DNA of 64,000 nt from Planktosalinus lacus. Lineage in GTDB: Bacteria > Bacteroidota > Bacteroidia > Flavobacteriales > Flavobacteriaceae. The DNA is taken from contig NZ_BMGK01000003.1 of NCBI RefSeq assembly GCF_014640155.1, forward strand, positions 124,001-188,000, given 5' to 3'. Of this stretch, positions 42,137-51,668 are shown in pieces. Within the stretch, counting starts at the first letter, position 1. Each line of letters opens with the position of its first letter. Made by a program: the position numbers and the translations under genes. The notes below the pieces were generated by a model, which had not been told where the DNA came from, searched no databases, and worked only from the letters and a program-made list of their open reading frames with translations.

Positions 42137-42210
42137 GGCTTCAATTAAGAAAAAAATTGGGTTCGCAATATAGTAATTAACGATAAAATTTCAATAATAT
42201 TTTAATATTT

Positions 42211-42249
42211 AAATATAGCAGCCCTTTTTGTCTGCTAAAGCCTATATTT
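42211..42249. promoter_or_regulatory. nested inverted repeat in the gldJ-porU divergent gap
   Basis: AAATATAG (42211-42218) pairs with CTATATTT (42242-42249). An overlapping inner repeat TAGCAG (42216-42221) pairs with CTGCTA (42232-42237) around CCCTTTTTGT. It lies in the 209-bp gap between the divergent T9SS genes gldJ and porU and could be an operator or a leader structure. I found no exact TAnnTTTG for either gene here. Confidence 0.4.
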
Positions 42250-42345
42250 AACGCATATTTTTAATATTATTATTCAGATGTAAGTTTTTTTATTTTCAGG
42301 AATAAAAATAATAATAAGTGCTTTAATATATCGTTAACTTATGTG

Positions 42346-45300
42346 ATGATGAAGAAAATTCTTTTTTTACTTTCTATAGTAGCCTTTTCAAGTTTGTATT
42401 CTCAATCCAGGCAAATAACCCTCGATTGGGGTGATTCAAAGGGACAAAAACAATCTTCTGTTATTGACAATTCATTAAATTTCAATGTCACAAAGAATGA
42501 ATATATAACTCATTGGAAAGATGACGGTTTTGCAACACCCGGATCTTTGGTGATTTCCAACATTAAATATCAAACGATTTCTAAAAATAAGTTGTCAGAT
42601 TTAGATGTTCAGTCAATTCCAAACTCAATTAATCAAAGAATTTCAAGTAATAAAGCAAGAAATGAAATTTTTACCACCTTATCAATAACTCCGGTTATCA
42701 ATCAAAATGGCGTTTACAGAAAGGTCGTTTCTTTTGATGTTGCTTATTCCAAAAATAATGCTCAGCAGTTAAACAGAAGTAGTTCAGTAACAAACTCCAT
42801 TTTAAACACTGGACAATGGTTTAAATTTAAAATTGATCAAGCCGGAATTTATAAAATTGACAGAGACTTCTTAAACAGTCTGGGGATGGATGTAAATAAC
42901 ATTGACCCAAGAAAATTAAAAATAGTTGGAAATGGTGGAAACATGCTTCCTTTAAGTAATAGTGAAAATGTTGACTTTGAACTTAAGCAAAATGCAATAC
43001 AAGTAGTTGGAGAAGAAGATGGAAGTTTTGATTCAAATGATTACATATTGTTTTATGGCGAAAACAACCAGTTGAATGAAGACAGCAATACACATATCAA
43101 TATCTATGAAAATGATGCTTATTATTTCATAACAGCCGATGGCGAAAACGGAAATCGAGTGTTGCCTTATAATGAACCTGCCGGTGAACCTTCTACAACC
43201 ATCACGCGCTTTAACGACTATCAATATTTTGAACAAGACGAAATCAACCCGCCATTAGTGGGAAGAAGATGGTTTAGCAACCGATTTGATATCGAAAACG
43301 AACAAGATTTTGAATTTAATTTTCCCAATATCGTAGTTGGTGAACCCATGGAAATTAAAGTTTATACGATCGCTACATCAGAGGTGACCACATCAATGGA
43401 TGTAGAAGTAAATGATCAACTTCAGGATACATTTAATTTTGGAACATTAAGCAACACTGTTTTAGCGTCAAGCAGGTTGTTTTCAGGAAATGTAAATGCA
43501 CCATCTGAAACCATTAAAGTAACTTTAAAATATAACAACGCAGGGAACCCCCAAAGCAACGCATTTCTTGATTTTATAAGCATCAATGCATTGAGACAGC
43601 TTTCAGGAACAGAAGGACAACTTCCTTTTAGATATGATGCAGCAGCGACGCTTTCAGGAATAGGGGAATACCAAATTTCAAATGCTTCACAATTTTCTCA
43701 GGTTTGGGAGGTGACAAACACCTCACAAATCACATCAGTTTCAAACCAAGACAATGCCCAAACCTTTAGCTTTAAAGCACAGATGGGGCAAATAAGAAAC
43801 TATATCGCAGTTCACAACACTGCATTTTTCACTCCCACTCGTGTAAATAATTCGGTTGTCCAAAATCAAAATTTAAAAGGGACAATTTTTCAAAATGAAC
43901 AAGGTGCTTTTCAGGATATTGATTATTTAATTATCACACCTCCTTTTCTGTTACAGCCTGCTTTGAAGCTGGCCAATCATCATCGAACCAGAAATGGATA
44001 TTCTGTTAAAGTTGTGACAACTGATAAAATTTACAACGAATTTAGCACCGGTAAACAAGACATTGCTGCTATCAGAAATTTAATAAAATATGTCTATGAC
44101 AATGCTTCAAATGAAACAAATCGATTGAAGTATGTGGGTCTTTTTGGAGATACTTCGGTAGATTATAAAAATAGATTGAACGGAAACAATAATATTTTAC
44201 CAACCTATCACGATTCAGAATTTGGTTCAATTTCAGCATCAAATACATATATGTCTGATGATTTTTATGGTATGATGGATGAAAATGAAGGCAATATGAA
44301 CAGTAATGAAAAGCTCGACGTAGCAGTGGGTAGAATCATTGCAGACAATGTTACCCAGGCCAATGATTTGGTGAATAAAATCATCAATTATGAGTCTGCT
44401 GTTGCGTTTGGGAACTGGAGAAATAATTTCGTGCTTGTTTCAGATGATGCAGATACAAATTCAGATTCAAATTTGCAGTTTAGACTGGACTCACTTGGAA
44501 ATGCAATTTCAGCAAATAGACCCAATGTGAATGTTATAAAAATTCACAGTGATTCATACCAACAAGAAACAGCTTCTGGTGGAAACCGTTATCCAAAAGT
44601 AAATGAGGCTATTGAAAATGTCATTGATGTTGGTACATTGGTTTTAAATTATTTTGGTCACGGGGGTGAAGACGGGTTGGCTAGTGAGCGTGTCATCACA
44701 AAAGAAAGTGTTCAAAATCTTCAAAACCGAAACCGCTATCCGCTTTTTGTCACAGTAACTTGCGAATTCACAAGATTTGATAATCCATTAAGACCAACAG
44801 CCGGAGAATTCACATATTTAAACAAAGAAGGCGGTGCGATTGCCTTAATTTCTACAACACGACAAATAGGAGTTGGTTTAGGAACAGATTTTAATCAAAA
44901 ACTGGGTGAATATCTCTACGCTTATTTTTTAGAAGAATTTATTCCACCTGCAGAGGCCTTGAGAAGAGCTAAAAATGATATTTCAAATGGAAACAGACGT
45001 GTGATATTTTATATTGGAGACCCTGCAATGCAACTGGCATTTCCAAAAAAAGAAGTACGTTTAACAACCATTAACGGAAACCCCCTTCGGCAAGCAACAG
45101 ATACCTTGAAAGCACTTAGCAGAATAAAAATGGGTGGGGAAGTTGTTGACTCAAACGGAAATTTACTTTCTGATTATAACGGAACACTTGAAGCGAAAGT
45201 TTTTGATAAGAGACTTCAAAGACAAACATTGGGCAATGATGGGGTGACTGACTCTAATGGAGATTTAATTATCATGGAGTTCAACACCTTGGGTGAAGGT

Positions 45301-46149
45301 ATCTTCAATGGTCAGGCATCCATTGAAAACGGAACCTTTGAATTTGAATTTGTGGTGCCCAGAGATATTGCAATTCCGGTAGGAAATGGAAGAGTAAGTC
45401 TTTATGCTAAAAGAGATGGAGAGCTCGAAAACCAAACCGGTTCAACAGAAAACATTCTCGTGGGAGGAATCAATGAAAATGCACCCGATGACAATCAAGG
45501 ACCACTCATACAGCTTTTTATGAATGATGAAAGTTTTGTAAATGGTGGAACAACAAATGATTCACCCATTCTTATAGCAAAATTGCAAGATGAAAACGGG
45601 ATAAATACAGCTAGCGGAATTGGACACGACATAACAGCAATCATTGATGGAGATGAAGCAAATCCTTATATTTTAAACGACTATTATCAGTCTGAAGTTG
45701 ATAATTATACTGAAGGTACATTAAGTTATAGATTGAGAAATCTTGAAGAAGGCCTTCACACCCTCACACTAAAAGCCTGGGACGTTTACAACAACTCCTC
45801 TACCGCCGAAATTCAATTTGTAGTGGCAGGGAGTAATGATTTAAAAATCGAACGGGTACTAAATTATCCAAACCCATTTGTAAATTATACCGAGTTTTGG
45901 TTTAATCATAATCGTCCTTTTGAACCTCTTGAAGTGCAGGTACAAGTATTTACAGTTACCGGAAAAGTCGTTTGGTCAAGAAATCAAATTGTCAATACAG
46001 AGGGTTTTCTTTCCAGAGAAATCACTTGGGATGGCACTGATGATTTTGGTGATAAAATTGGAAAAGGGGTGTATGTATATAAGTTAACGGTAAAATCTAC
46101 GTTAACCAATAAGAAAGTTGAAAAATTTGAAAAATTAGTTATCCTATAA
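42346..46149 (+). CDS. porU: type IX secretion system sortase PorU
   Basis: A ~1268-residue exported C25-family (gingipain-like) protein that cleaves the C-terminal sorting domain of T9SS cargo at the cell surface. The signal peptide is FLLSIVAFSSLYS, then QSRQITLDWGDS. The catalytic pair is His772 in LNYFGHGGEDGLASE and Cys806 in FVTVTCEFTRFDNPLR. Upstream parts include the family PFLLQPALKLANHHRTRNGY and YVGLFGDTSVDYKN. The C-terminal ~90 residues (NYPNPFVNYTEFWF ... IGKGVYVYKLTVKS) form an Ig/FlgD-like domain. The start codon is ATG 42346 (or 42349), preceded by a GTG. It is divergent from gldJ and is followed by porV. Confidence 0.95.
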   Translation: MMKKILFLLSIVAFSSLYSQSRQITLDWGDSKGQKQSSVIDNSLNFNVTKNEYITHWKDDGFATPGSLVISNIKYQTISKNKLSDLDVQSIPNSINQRISSNKARNEIFTTLSITPVINQNGVYRKVVSFDVAYSKNNAQQLNRSSSVTNSILNTGQWFKFKIDQAGIYKIDRDFLNSLGMDVNNIDPRKLKIVGNGGNMLPLSNSENVDFELKQNAIQVVGEEDGSFDSNDYILFYGENNQLNEDSNTHINIYENDAYYFITADGENGNRVLPYNEPAGEPSTTITRFNDYQYFEQDEINPPLVGRRWFSNRFDIENEQDFEFNFPNIVVGEPMEIKVYTIATSEVTTSMDVEVNDQLQDTFNFGTLSNTVLASSRLFSGNVNAPSETIKVTLKYNNAGNPQSNAFLDFISINALRQLSGTEGQLPFRYDAAATLSGIGEYQISNASQFSQVWEVTNTSQITSVSNQDNAQTFSFKAQMGQIRNYIAVHNTAFFTPTRVNNSVVQNQNLKGTIFQNEQGAFQDIDYLIITPPFLLQPALKLANHHRTRNGYSVKVVTTDKIYNEFSTGKQDIAAIRNLIKYVYDNASNETNRLKYVGLFGDTSVDYKNRLNGNNNILPTYHDSEFGSISASNTYMSDDFYGMMDENEGNMNSNEKLDVAVGRIIADNVTQANDLVNKIINYESAVAFGNWRNNFVLVSDDADTNSDSNLQFRLDSLGNAISANRPNVNVIKIHSDSYQQETASGGNRYPKVNEAIENVIDVGTLVLNYFGHGGEDGLASERVITKESVQNLQNRNRYPLFVTVTCEFTRFDNPLRPTAGEFTYLNKEGGAIALISTTRQIGVGLGTDFNQKLGEYLYAYFLEEFIPPAEALRRAKNDISNGNRRVIFYIGDPAMQLAFPKKEVRLTTINGNPLRQATDTLKALSRIKMGGEVVDSNGNLLSDYNGTLEAKVFDKRLQRQTLGNDGVTDSNGDLIIMEFNTLGEGIFNGQASIENGTFEFEFVVPRDIAIPVGNGRVSLYAKRDGELENQTGSTENILVGGINENAPDDNQGPLIQLFMNDESFVNGGTTNDSPILIAKLQDENGINTASGIGHDITAIIDGDEANPYILNDYYQSEVDNYTEGTLSYRLRNLEEGLHTLTLKAWDVYNNSSTAEIQFVVAGSNDLKIERVLNYPNPFVNYTEFWFNHNRPFEPLEVQVQVFTVTGKVVWSRNQIVNTEGFLSREITWDGTDDFGDKIGKGVYVYKLTVKSTLTNKKVEKFEKLVIL

Positions 46150-46159
46150 AAATTAAATA

Positions 46160-46167
46160 TATATTTG
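46160..46167 (+). promoter_or_regulatory. -7 promoter element of porV
   Basis: TATATTTG, exact TAnnTTTG, 17 bases before the porV ATG. It suggests that porV can be transcribed separately from porU. Confidence 0.5.
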
Positions 46168-46184
46168 TCCAAAATTTGAAATTT

Positions 46185-47339
46185 ATGAAGCGAATACTGA
46201 TACCAGTTATACTATGTTTAATAGTATTTAAAGTAAATGCCCAAGAAGAACAAGAGCCCAGAAGAGTAATAACAACCGCAGTCCCATTTGTGTTAATTGC
46301 TGCAGATGCACGTGCTGCCGGAATGGGTGATATGGGTGTAGGAACCTCTGTAGATGGTTTTTCTCAACAATGGAACCCGGCAAAATATGCCTTTTCCACT
46401 TACAAGCAAGGTGTTGGTGTAACATATACACCCTATTTAAGTAAACTTGTAAACGATATCTTCTTAGGAAATTTAACTTACTTTAATCGACTCAATGAAC
46501 GTAGTGCAGTAGCTGCAAGTTTCAGATATTTTAGTTTAGGAGATATTGAATTGAGAGAAACCGCAGATCAGGAACCTCTTATACAAAGTCCCAACGAATT
46601 AACGCTTGATGTTTCATACTCACTACGATTAAGTGATCGTTTCTCTATGGCGGTTGCCGGCAGATACTTAAGATCAGATTTAAAATTGCAAGTGGCCGAT
46701 GAAGACGCTACAGCAGGAAGTTCTTTTGCAGTTGATATTGCTGGTTATTATCAGAGTGAAGAATTAACGTTCAACGAATTTGACGGTAGATGGAGAATGG
46801 GATTTAATTTCTCCAATTTGGGACCAAAAATAAAATATGACGATGTGGGCCAGGAAAACTTTTTACCCACAAATCTGGCACTGGGTGGTGGATTTGATTT
46901 TATCTTAGATGCCTTTAACAGAGTAGGTGTAACTGCCGAAGTTAATAAACTATTAGTTCCAACTCCTCCAGTGAGAGATGAAGATGGTAACGTGATAAGA
47001 GGACAAGACGACGATGTGACTTTCTTTAAAGGAGTGTTTCAATCATTTGGTGATGCCCCTGATGGGTTTAGCGAGGAATTGAAAGAATTTACCTGGGCAT
47101 TAGGTGCTGAATATTCTTACCAGGATTCTTTTTTCTTAAGAACAGGATACTTTAATGAAAGTGAAGAAAAAGGTTCAAGAAAATTCCTTTCATTAGGAGC
47201 AGGATTTAAATACACATCCATTAATATAGATGTTTCTTATTTGTTTTCAACATCAAACGTAAGAAGTCCATTAGAAGGTACATTGCGATTTGGATTGACA
47301 TTTAACTTTGGAGATAGTGATTATTATGTCGAATACTAA
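46185..47339 (+). CDS. porV: type IX secretion outer-membrane protein PorV (LptO)
   Basis: A 384-residue FadL-like beta-barrel. The signal peptide (LIPVILCLIVFKVNA) is followed by QEEQEPRRVITTAVPF and the PorV signature AADARAAGMGDMGVGTSVD with QQWNPAKYAF. The C-terminus is a run of beta strands ending LRFGLTFNFGDSDYYVEY. PorV carries T9SS cargo from the Sov translocon to the PorU sortase. It follows porU after 35 bases. I chose ATG 46185; an in-frame TTG at 46176 would add three residues. A terminator follows. Confidence 0.95.
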   Translation: MKRILIPVILCLIVFKVNAQEEQEPRRVITTAVPFVLIAADARAAGMGDMGVGTSVDGFSQQWNPAKYAFSTYKQGVGVTYTPYLSKLVNDIFLGNLTYFNRLNERSAVAASFRYFSLGDIELRETADQEPLIQSPNELTLDVSYSLRLSDRFSMAVAGRYLRSDLKLQVADEDATAGSSFAVDIAGYYQSEELTFNEFDGRWRMGFNFSNLGPKIKYDDVGQENFLPTNLALGGGFDFILDAFNRVGVTAEVNKLLVPTPPVRDEDGNVIRGQDDDVTFFKGVFQSFGDAPDGFSEELKEFTWALGAEYSYQDSFFLRTGYFNESEEKGSRKFLSLGAGFKYTSINIDVSYLFSTSNVRSPLEGTLRFGLTFNFGDSDYYVEY

Positions 47340-47359
47340 TAATCTTAAAATTTAAATAG

Positions 47360-47394
47360 AATCCCGATTGCATTTTGCAAATCGGGATTTTTTT
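47360..47394 (+). terminator. terminator after porV
   Basis: 10-bp stem AATCCCGATT (47360-47369)/AATCGGGATT (47380-47389) with loop GCATTTTGCA, followed by a run of Ts. Strong intrinsic terminator separating the porU-porV unit from cdd. Confidence 0.9.
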
Positions 47395-47444
47395 TCCTCA
47401 AAAATGAAATAATGTACTAGAGAACCCACCAAAATTTAAGCCAT

Positions 47445-47930
47445 ATGAAACAGTTGGAGATACAAACTAAGCTCACTATTTACAACTCAAAAGAAGCGCT
47501 TTCTGAAACTACTCGCTCCTTGTTTTTAGAAGCAGAAAAAGCCAGGGAACGAGCCTATGCTCCATATTCACACTTTAGAGTCGGAGCGGCTTTGTTGCTT
47601 GATAATGGTGAAGTTATAACCGGGAATAACCAAGAAAACGCTGCATACCCATCAGGGTTGTGTGCTGAGCGCGTTGCTGTATTTTATGCAAATGCACAAT
47701 ACCCTCAAAATAAAATTATTCAATTGGTAGTTACTGCACGTTCCGAAAAACAAGAAATAAAAGAGCCTATTTCTCCCTGTGGCTCCTGCAGGCAAGCAAT
47801 TGCCGAATATGAAATAAAACAGAACCAACCCATTGAAATTTACTTTATGGGAGAAACCGGAAATATTTATAAAACAGATTCCATCAAAGAGTTGCTCCCG
47901 TTATTGTTTGATAAAAAACATCTTGATTAA
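47445..47930 (+). CDS. cdd: cytidine deaminase
   Basis: A 161-residue zinc enzyme that deaminates cytidine/deoxycytidine to uridine forms in pyrimidine salvage. The zinc/catalytic motifs are NAAYPSGLCAERVAVF (C-A-E, with catalytic Glu) and SPCGSCRQAIAEYE (P-C-x2-C). YAPYSHFRVGAALLLDNGEV precedes them. Size is typical of the homotetrameric class. It stands alone between the terminator of porV and the 259-bp gap before pdhA; this neighbourhood is conserved in Flavobacteriaceae. Confidence 0.95.
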   Translation: MKQLEIQTKLTIYNSKEALSETTRSLFLEAEKARERAYAPYSHFRVGAALLLDNGEVITGNNQENAAYPSGLCAERVAVFYANAQYPQNKIIQLVVTARSEKQEIKEPISPCGSCRQAIAEYEIKQNQPIEIYFMGETGNIYKTDSIKELLPLLFDKKHLD

Positions 47931-48026
47931 TAGCACAATCACGCTCAAAATTCAAAATCTCCTTTCAGAATTTAACTTTCAGTTATTTTTAAGTATGAGT
48001 ACTTTTTTTATTACTAACTAAAGTAG

Positions 48027-48034
48027 TATTTTTG
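48027..48034 (+). promoter_or_regulatory. -7 promoter element upstream of pdhA
   Basis: TATTTTTG (TAnnTTTG) 155 bases before the pdhA ATG, implying a leader of about 150 bases. That leader is AT-rich. I see only a weak hairpin in it (GAAAA/TTTTC near 48152-48171) and no recognisable riboswitch. Confidence 0.45.
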
Positions 48035-48189
48035 CCTTCCGGTGTTTTTGTGAAATACTTCAATAAATTTTGTTGACGAACAGCTAAATGAATCGTTGTG
48101 TTTCAAATTAGGATATTGTGCAATCAATATTTATATTTTAAAATTTAACTAAGAAAATTAACTAAAGTTTTCTATATAGATTCAGACAA

Positions 48190-49191
48190 ATGAAAAAAAT
48201 CACAAAGAAAACCTACCTGAATTGGTATGAAGAAATGCTCTTCTGGCGCAAGTTTGAAGACAAGTTGGCACAAGTATATATACAACAAAAAGTGAGAGGT
48301 TTTCTTCACTTATACAATGGTCAGGAAGCCATTCTTGCCGGTTCATTGCACGCGATGGATTTGACCAAAGACAAGATGATTACTGCATATAGAAACCACG
48401 TGCAACCCATAGGTATGGGAGTAGACCCAAAACGAGTTATGGCTGAACTATATGGAAAAGCAACCGGAACTTCTCAAGGCCTTGGTGGTTCGATGCATAT
48501 TTTCTCTAAGGAACACCGCTTCTATGGCGGACACGGTATTGTGGGAGGACAAATACCTCTGGGTGCCGGTCTGGCGTTTGCCGATCAATATTTCAAAAGG
48601 GATGCCGTTACATTGACCTTCCTTGGAGATGGAGCTGCAAGACAAGGTTCACTTCACGAAACACTTAATATGGCTATGCTTTGGAAACTACCGGTTGTAT
48701 TCTGTGTAGAAAACAATGGCTATGCAATGGGAACGTCAGTTGCCAGAACCGCAAACCACGTTGAAATCTGGAAACTCGGTCTGGGCTATGATATGCCTTG
48801 TGGGGCTGTTGACGCCATGAACCCTGTTAAAGTTGCTGAAGCAATGGATGAAGCAATAAAAAGAGCCAGAAAAGGAGAAGGACCTTCATTTTTAGAATTG
48901 AAAACATATCGCTACCGTGGTCATTCAATGAGTGATGCACAACTCTACAGAACTAAAGAAGAAGTAGAGGAGTATATGAAAATTGACCCTATAACACAAG
49001 TTCTGGATGTGATTCAAAAGAAAAAGTATGCGACCAATGAAGAAATTAAAGCCATCGATAAAAGAGTAAAAGAACGGGTGGCAGAATGTGAAAAATTTGC
49101 AGAAGAATCACCATTTCCTGAAAATAACATCATGTATGATACGGTATATGAACAAGAGGATTATCCGTTTTTAGCACATAAACCTGAATAA
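48190..49191 (+). CDS. pdhA: pyruvate dehydrogenase E1 component, alpha subunit
   Basis: A 333-residue ThDP-dependent E1-alpha. Family landmarks are FLHLYNGQEAILAGSLHAMD, MAELYGKATGTSQGLGGSMH, the ThDP/Mg motif starting GDGAARQGSLHETLNM and ending VENNGYAMGTS, and the phosphorylation-loop-like YRYRGHSMSDAQLYR. It decarboxylates pyruvate with the beta subunit, which is not encoded in this window. The E2 gene starts 3 bases downstream, so pdhA-pdhC form an operon. A long leader and the -7 box at 48027 precede it. Confidence 0.94.
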   Translation: MKKITKKTYLNWYEEMLFWRKFEDKLAQVYIQQKVRGFLHLYNGQEAILAGSLHAMDLTKDKMITAYRNHVQPIGMGVDPKRVMAELYGKATGTSQGLGGSMHIFSKEHRFYGGHGIVGGQIPLGAGLAFADQYFKRDAVTLTFLGDGAARQGSLHETLNMAMLWKLPVVFCVENNGYAMGTSVARTANHVEIWKLGLGYDMPCGAVDAMNPVKVAEAMDEAIKRARKGEGPSFLELKTYRYRGHSMSDAQLYRTKEEVEEYMKIDPITQVLDVIQKKKYATNEEIKAIDKRVKERVAECEKFAEESPFPENNIMYDTVYEQEDYPFLAHKPE

Positions 49192-49194
49192 ATT

Positions 49195-50865
49195 ATGGCA
49201 GAATTAATCAACATGCCACGACTCAGCGACACCATGGAAGAAGGTGTGGTTGCAAAATGGTTAAAAAAAGTAGGAGATAAAGTTTCAGAAGGCGATATCC
49301 TCGCCGAAATTGAAACCGACAAAGCCACCATGGAATTTGAATCCTTCTATGAAGGAACATTGCTCCACATTGGCCTGGATGAAGGAGAAACAGCTCCTGT
49401 TGATACCCTTTTGGCCATCATTGGCGAAAAGGATGAAGATATTTCTGACTTAATTAAAGGAAAAGAAAAAGATTCAGATAAAAAAGAGGAGAAAGATTCC
49501 GGTAAAGAAAAATCTGATAAAAAAGATTCAGATGCTAAAGAAGAAAAATCTGAAACTGATGAAGAATCAGATGATGATTCAAAAGAAAACGAATCAAGTT
49601 CAAATACAGATATTCCTGAAGATGTTGAAGTCATCACTATGCCACGCTTAAGCGATACCATGACCGAAGGAACTGTCGCAACCTGGCTCAAAAAAGAAGG
49701 GGATGAGGTTTCAGAAGGTGATATTCTAGCCGAAATCGAAACCGATAAAGCCACTATGGAGTTTGAGTCTTTTTACACCGGCACATTACTGAAAATTGGA
49801 ATTGGCGAAGGAGAATCTGCTCCGGTTGATTCTATTTTAGCTATTTTGGGGCCAAAAGGTACTGATGTTTCAGAATTAATGGAAAATCTGAAAATTTCAG
49901 AAGGTAAAAAGCAAACTACCACAAAACCCTCAGAAGAAAAAACAGAAGCAAAAGCCCCTGAACAATCCGAATCAAAATCCTCAGAATCAAAACAAGTTTC
50001 AACACAAACTTCAAGTTCAGGAGGAAGAATATTTGCATCTCCTTTGGCCAAAAAAATGGCTGAGGAAAAAGGCATCAACCTTTCCCAAGTAAACGGAAGT
50101 GGAGAAAATGGGCGCATTGTAAAAAAAGATATTGAAAACTACCAGCCTGGAGCCGGTTCACAATCATATACACCTGTGGGTGAGGAGCAGTTTGAAGAAG
50201 TGAAGAACTCCCAAATGCGCAAAACCATAGCCAAGCGTTTGGGTGAATCAAAATTTACTGCACCACATTATTACCTTACCATTGATCTCGACATGGACAA
50301 CGCCATCGCTTCGAGAGCGGCAATAAACGAGATGAACGAAGGAAAAATATCATTCAATGATATGATAGTAAAAGCCAGCGCCATGGCTTTGAGGAAGCAC
50401 CCAAGAGTAAACTCACAATGGAAAGGAGACACCACAATGATAGCCAAGCATATCCATATAGGAGTTGCTGTAGCAGTTGATGAAGGCTTGGTGGTACCCG
50501 TTCTAAAATTTGCAGACCAGATGAGCTTTTCTCAAATAGGTATCAATGTTAAGGAACTTGCGGTAAAAGCCCGGGATAAAAAACTAAAACCCGAAGAAAT
50601 GGAAGGAAGCACGTTCACCGTTTCAAATTTAGGTATGTTTGGGATTAGAGAGTTTACATCCATTATTAACCAACCAAACTCAGCTATTCTGTCAGTAGGA
50701 GCCATTGTTCAAAAGCCTGTTGTAAAAAATGGTCAAATTGCTGTTGGAAATGTAATGACCGTAACACTCGCCTGTGATCATAGAACAGTTGACGGCGCTA
50801 CAGGCTCGGCCTATTTACAAACATTAAAACAATTTATAGAAAATCCGGTGACCATGTTTGTGTAA
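49195..50865 (+). CDS. pdhC: pyruvate dehydrogenase complex dihydrolipoamide acetyltransferase (E2)
   Basis: A 556-residue E2 with two lipoyl domains. Lipoyl domain 1 covers residues ~1-80 (K43 in EIETDKATMEFE). A Lys/Asp/Glu/Ser-rich linker covers ~85-140. Lipoyl domain 2 covers ~143-225, with the same EIETDKATMEFESFY motif. A second linker (KQTTTKPSEEKTEAKAPEQ) leads to the peripheral subunit-binding domain (FASPLAKKMAEEKGINLSQV) and the acetyltransferase core ending with CDHRTVDGATGS. It transfers acetyl to CoA and links E1 to E3. The lipoyl lysines depend on LipB (23265). A strong terminator follows at 50886. Confidence 0.95.
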   Translation: MAELINMPRLSDTMEEGVVAKWLKKVGDKVSEGDILAEIETDKATMEFESFYEGTLLHIGLDEGETAPVDTLLAIIGEKDEDISDLIKGKEKDSDKKEEKDSGKEKSDKKDSDAKEEKSETDEESDDDSKENESSSNTDIPEDVEVITMPRLSDTMTEGTVATWLKKEGDEVSEGDILAEIETDKATMEFESFYTGTLLKIGIGEGESAPVDSILAILGPKGTDVSELMENLKISEGKKQTTTKPSEEKTEAKAPEQSESKSSESKQVSTQTSSSGGRIFASPLAKKMAEEKGINLSQVNGSGENGRIVKKDIENYQPGAGSQSYTPVGEEQFEEVKNSQMRKTIAKRLGESKFTAPHYYLTIDLDMDNAIASRAAINEMNEGKISFNDMIVKASAMALRKHPRVNSQWKGDTTMIAKHIHIGVAVAVDEGLVVPVLKFADQMSFSQIGINVKELAVKARDKKLKPEEMEGSTFTVSNLGMFGIREFTSIINQPNSAILSVGAIVQKPVVKNGQIAVGNVMTVTLACDHRTVDGATGSAYLQTLKQFIENPVTMFV

Positions 50866-50885
50866 CAAAATGTATTTTAACATTA

Positions 50886-50926
50886 AAATCCCGTATATAA
50901 TTAAGTTATTAACGGGATTTTTTTAT
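50886..50926 (+). terminator. terminator after pdhC
   Basis: 9-bp stem AAATCCCGT (50886-50894)/ACGGGATTT (50912-50920) with AT-rich loop, followed by TTTTATTTTT. It lies 20 bases past the pdhC stop. Confidence 0.85.
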
Positions 50927-50948
50927 TTTTAAGCGTAATTAAAACTTA

Positions 50949-51668
50949 ATGGATAAACTAAATAGCGAGATGGCCAAAACTGCTGCTAAAAGAAATATAA
51001 TCATAACAGGTACCAGTCGAGGAATTGGTTTTGAAATGGTTCAACAATTCGCAGAAGAAGGGCATAATGTTCTTTCGCTTTCGCGAAATGAAGTCCCATG
51101 CAAAAACTTACATTTAGAAAATGTTATGTCACTTTCTTGCGACCTTTCAAAGCAAGAACAAATTAAAGATGCAGTTACTTTTGTGAAAAACAACTGGACT
51201 CATGTAGATGCGTTGATTAATAATTCCGGCCTCATAGTGAATAAACCATTTGAAAGCCTTTCATCAAATGACTTTTTAGATGTCTATCAAGTGAATGTTT
51301 TTGGCTTAGCTGCCATTACTCAAGCAATTCTTCCCTTTATGCAAAAAGACGGTCACGTTGTGAACATCAGCAGTATGGGTGGGATACAGGGAAGTATGAA
51401 ATTCCCCGGATTGGCTGCCTACAGTTCTGCTAAGGGTGCAGTGATAACACTCACTGAATTATTGGCTGAAGAGTATAAAGAAACAGGACCTTCGTTCAAT
51501 GCCTTGGCATTGGGAGCCGTCCAAACTGAAATGCTTGAAGAAGCGTTCCCCGGTTATAAAGCACCACTCACAGCCCCTCAAATGGCAGAGTATATCAAAA
51601 CTTTTGTGCTCACCGGACATCAGTTTTATAACGGAAAAATATTGCAAGTTTCAAGTAGTACACCATAA
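50949..51668 (+). CDS. SDR family NAD(P)-dependent oxidoreductase
   Basis: A 239-residue short-chain dehydrogenase. The cofactor loop is ITGTSRGIGFEM (TGxxxGIG). NNSG follows, then the Ser-Tyr-Lys catalytic set: Ser in NISSMGG and Tyr/Lys in LAAYSSAKGA. The substrate cannot be inferred. The ATG at 50949 is the first start; a second ATG seven codons later (50970) is possible and would begin closer to the Rossmann strand. The stop codon is directly followed by the ATG of the SprT-like gene, so the two are probably co-translated. Confidence 0.88.
   Translation: MDKLNSEMAKTAAKRNIIITGTSRGIGFEMVQQFAEEGHNVLSLSRNEVPCKNLHLENVMSLSCDLSKQEQIKDAVTFVKNNWTHVDALINNSGLIVNKPFESLSSNDFLDVYQVNVFGLAAITQAILPFMQKDGHVVNISSMGGIQGSMKFPGLAAYSSAKGAVITLTELLAEEYKETGPSFNALALGAVQTEMLEEAFPGYKAPLTAPQMAEYIKTFVLTGHQFYNGKILQVSSSTP

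Noticed and set aside
47833-48021. 62-codon open frame overlapping the end of cdd
   Set aside because: Shadow frame with AT-rich low-complexity translation and no start context.
49195-49880. Direct repeat within pdhC as a mobile or satellite repeat
   Set aside because: It is the duplicated lipoyl domain, an ordinary feature of pyruvate dehydrogenase E2.
49347-50117. Two Ser-rich antisense frames opposite pdhC
   Set aside because: Produced by the Lys/Glu/Ser-rich linkers and lipoyl domains on the coding strand.
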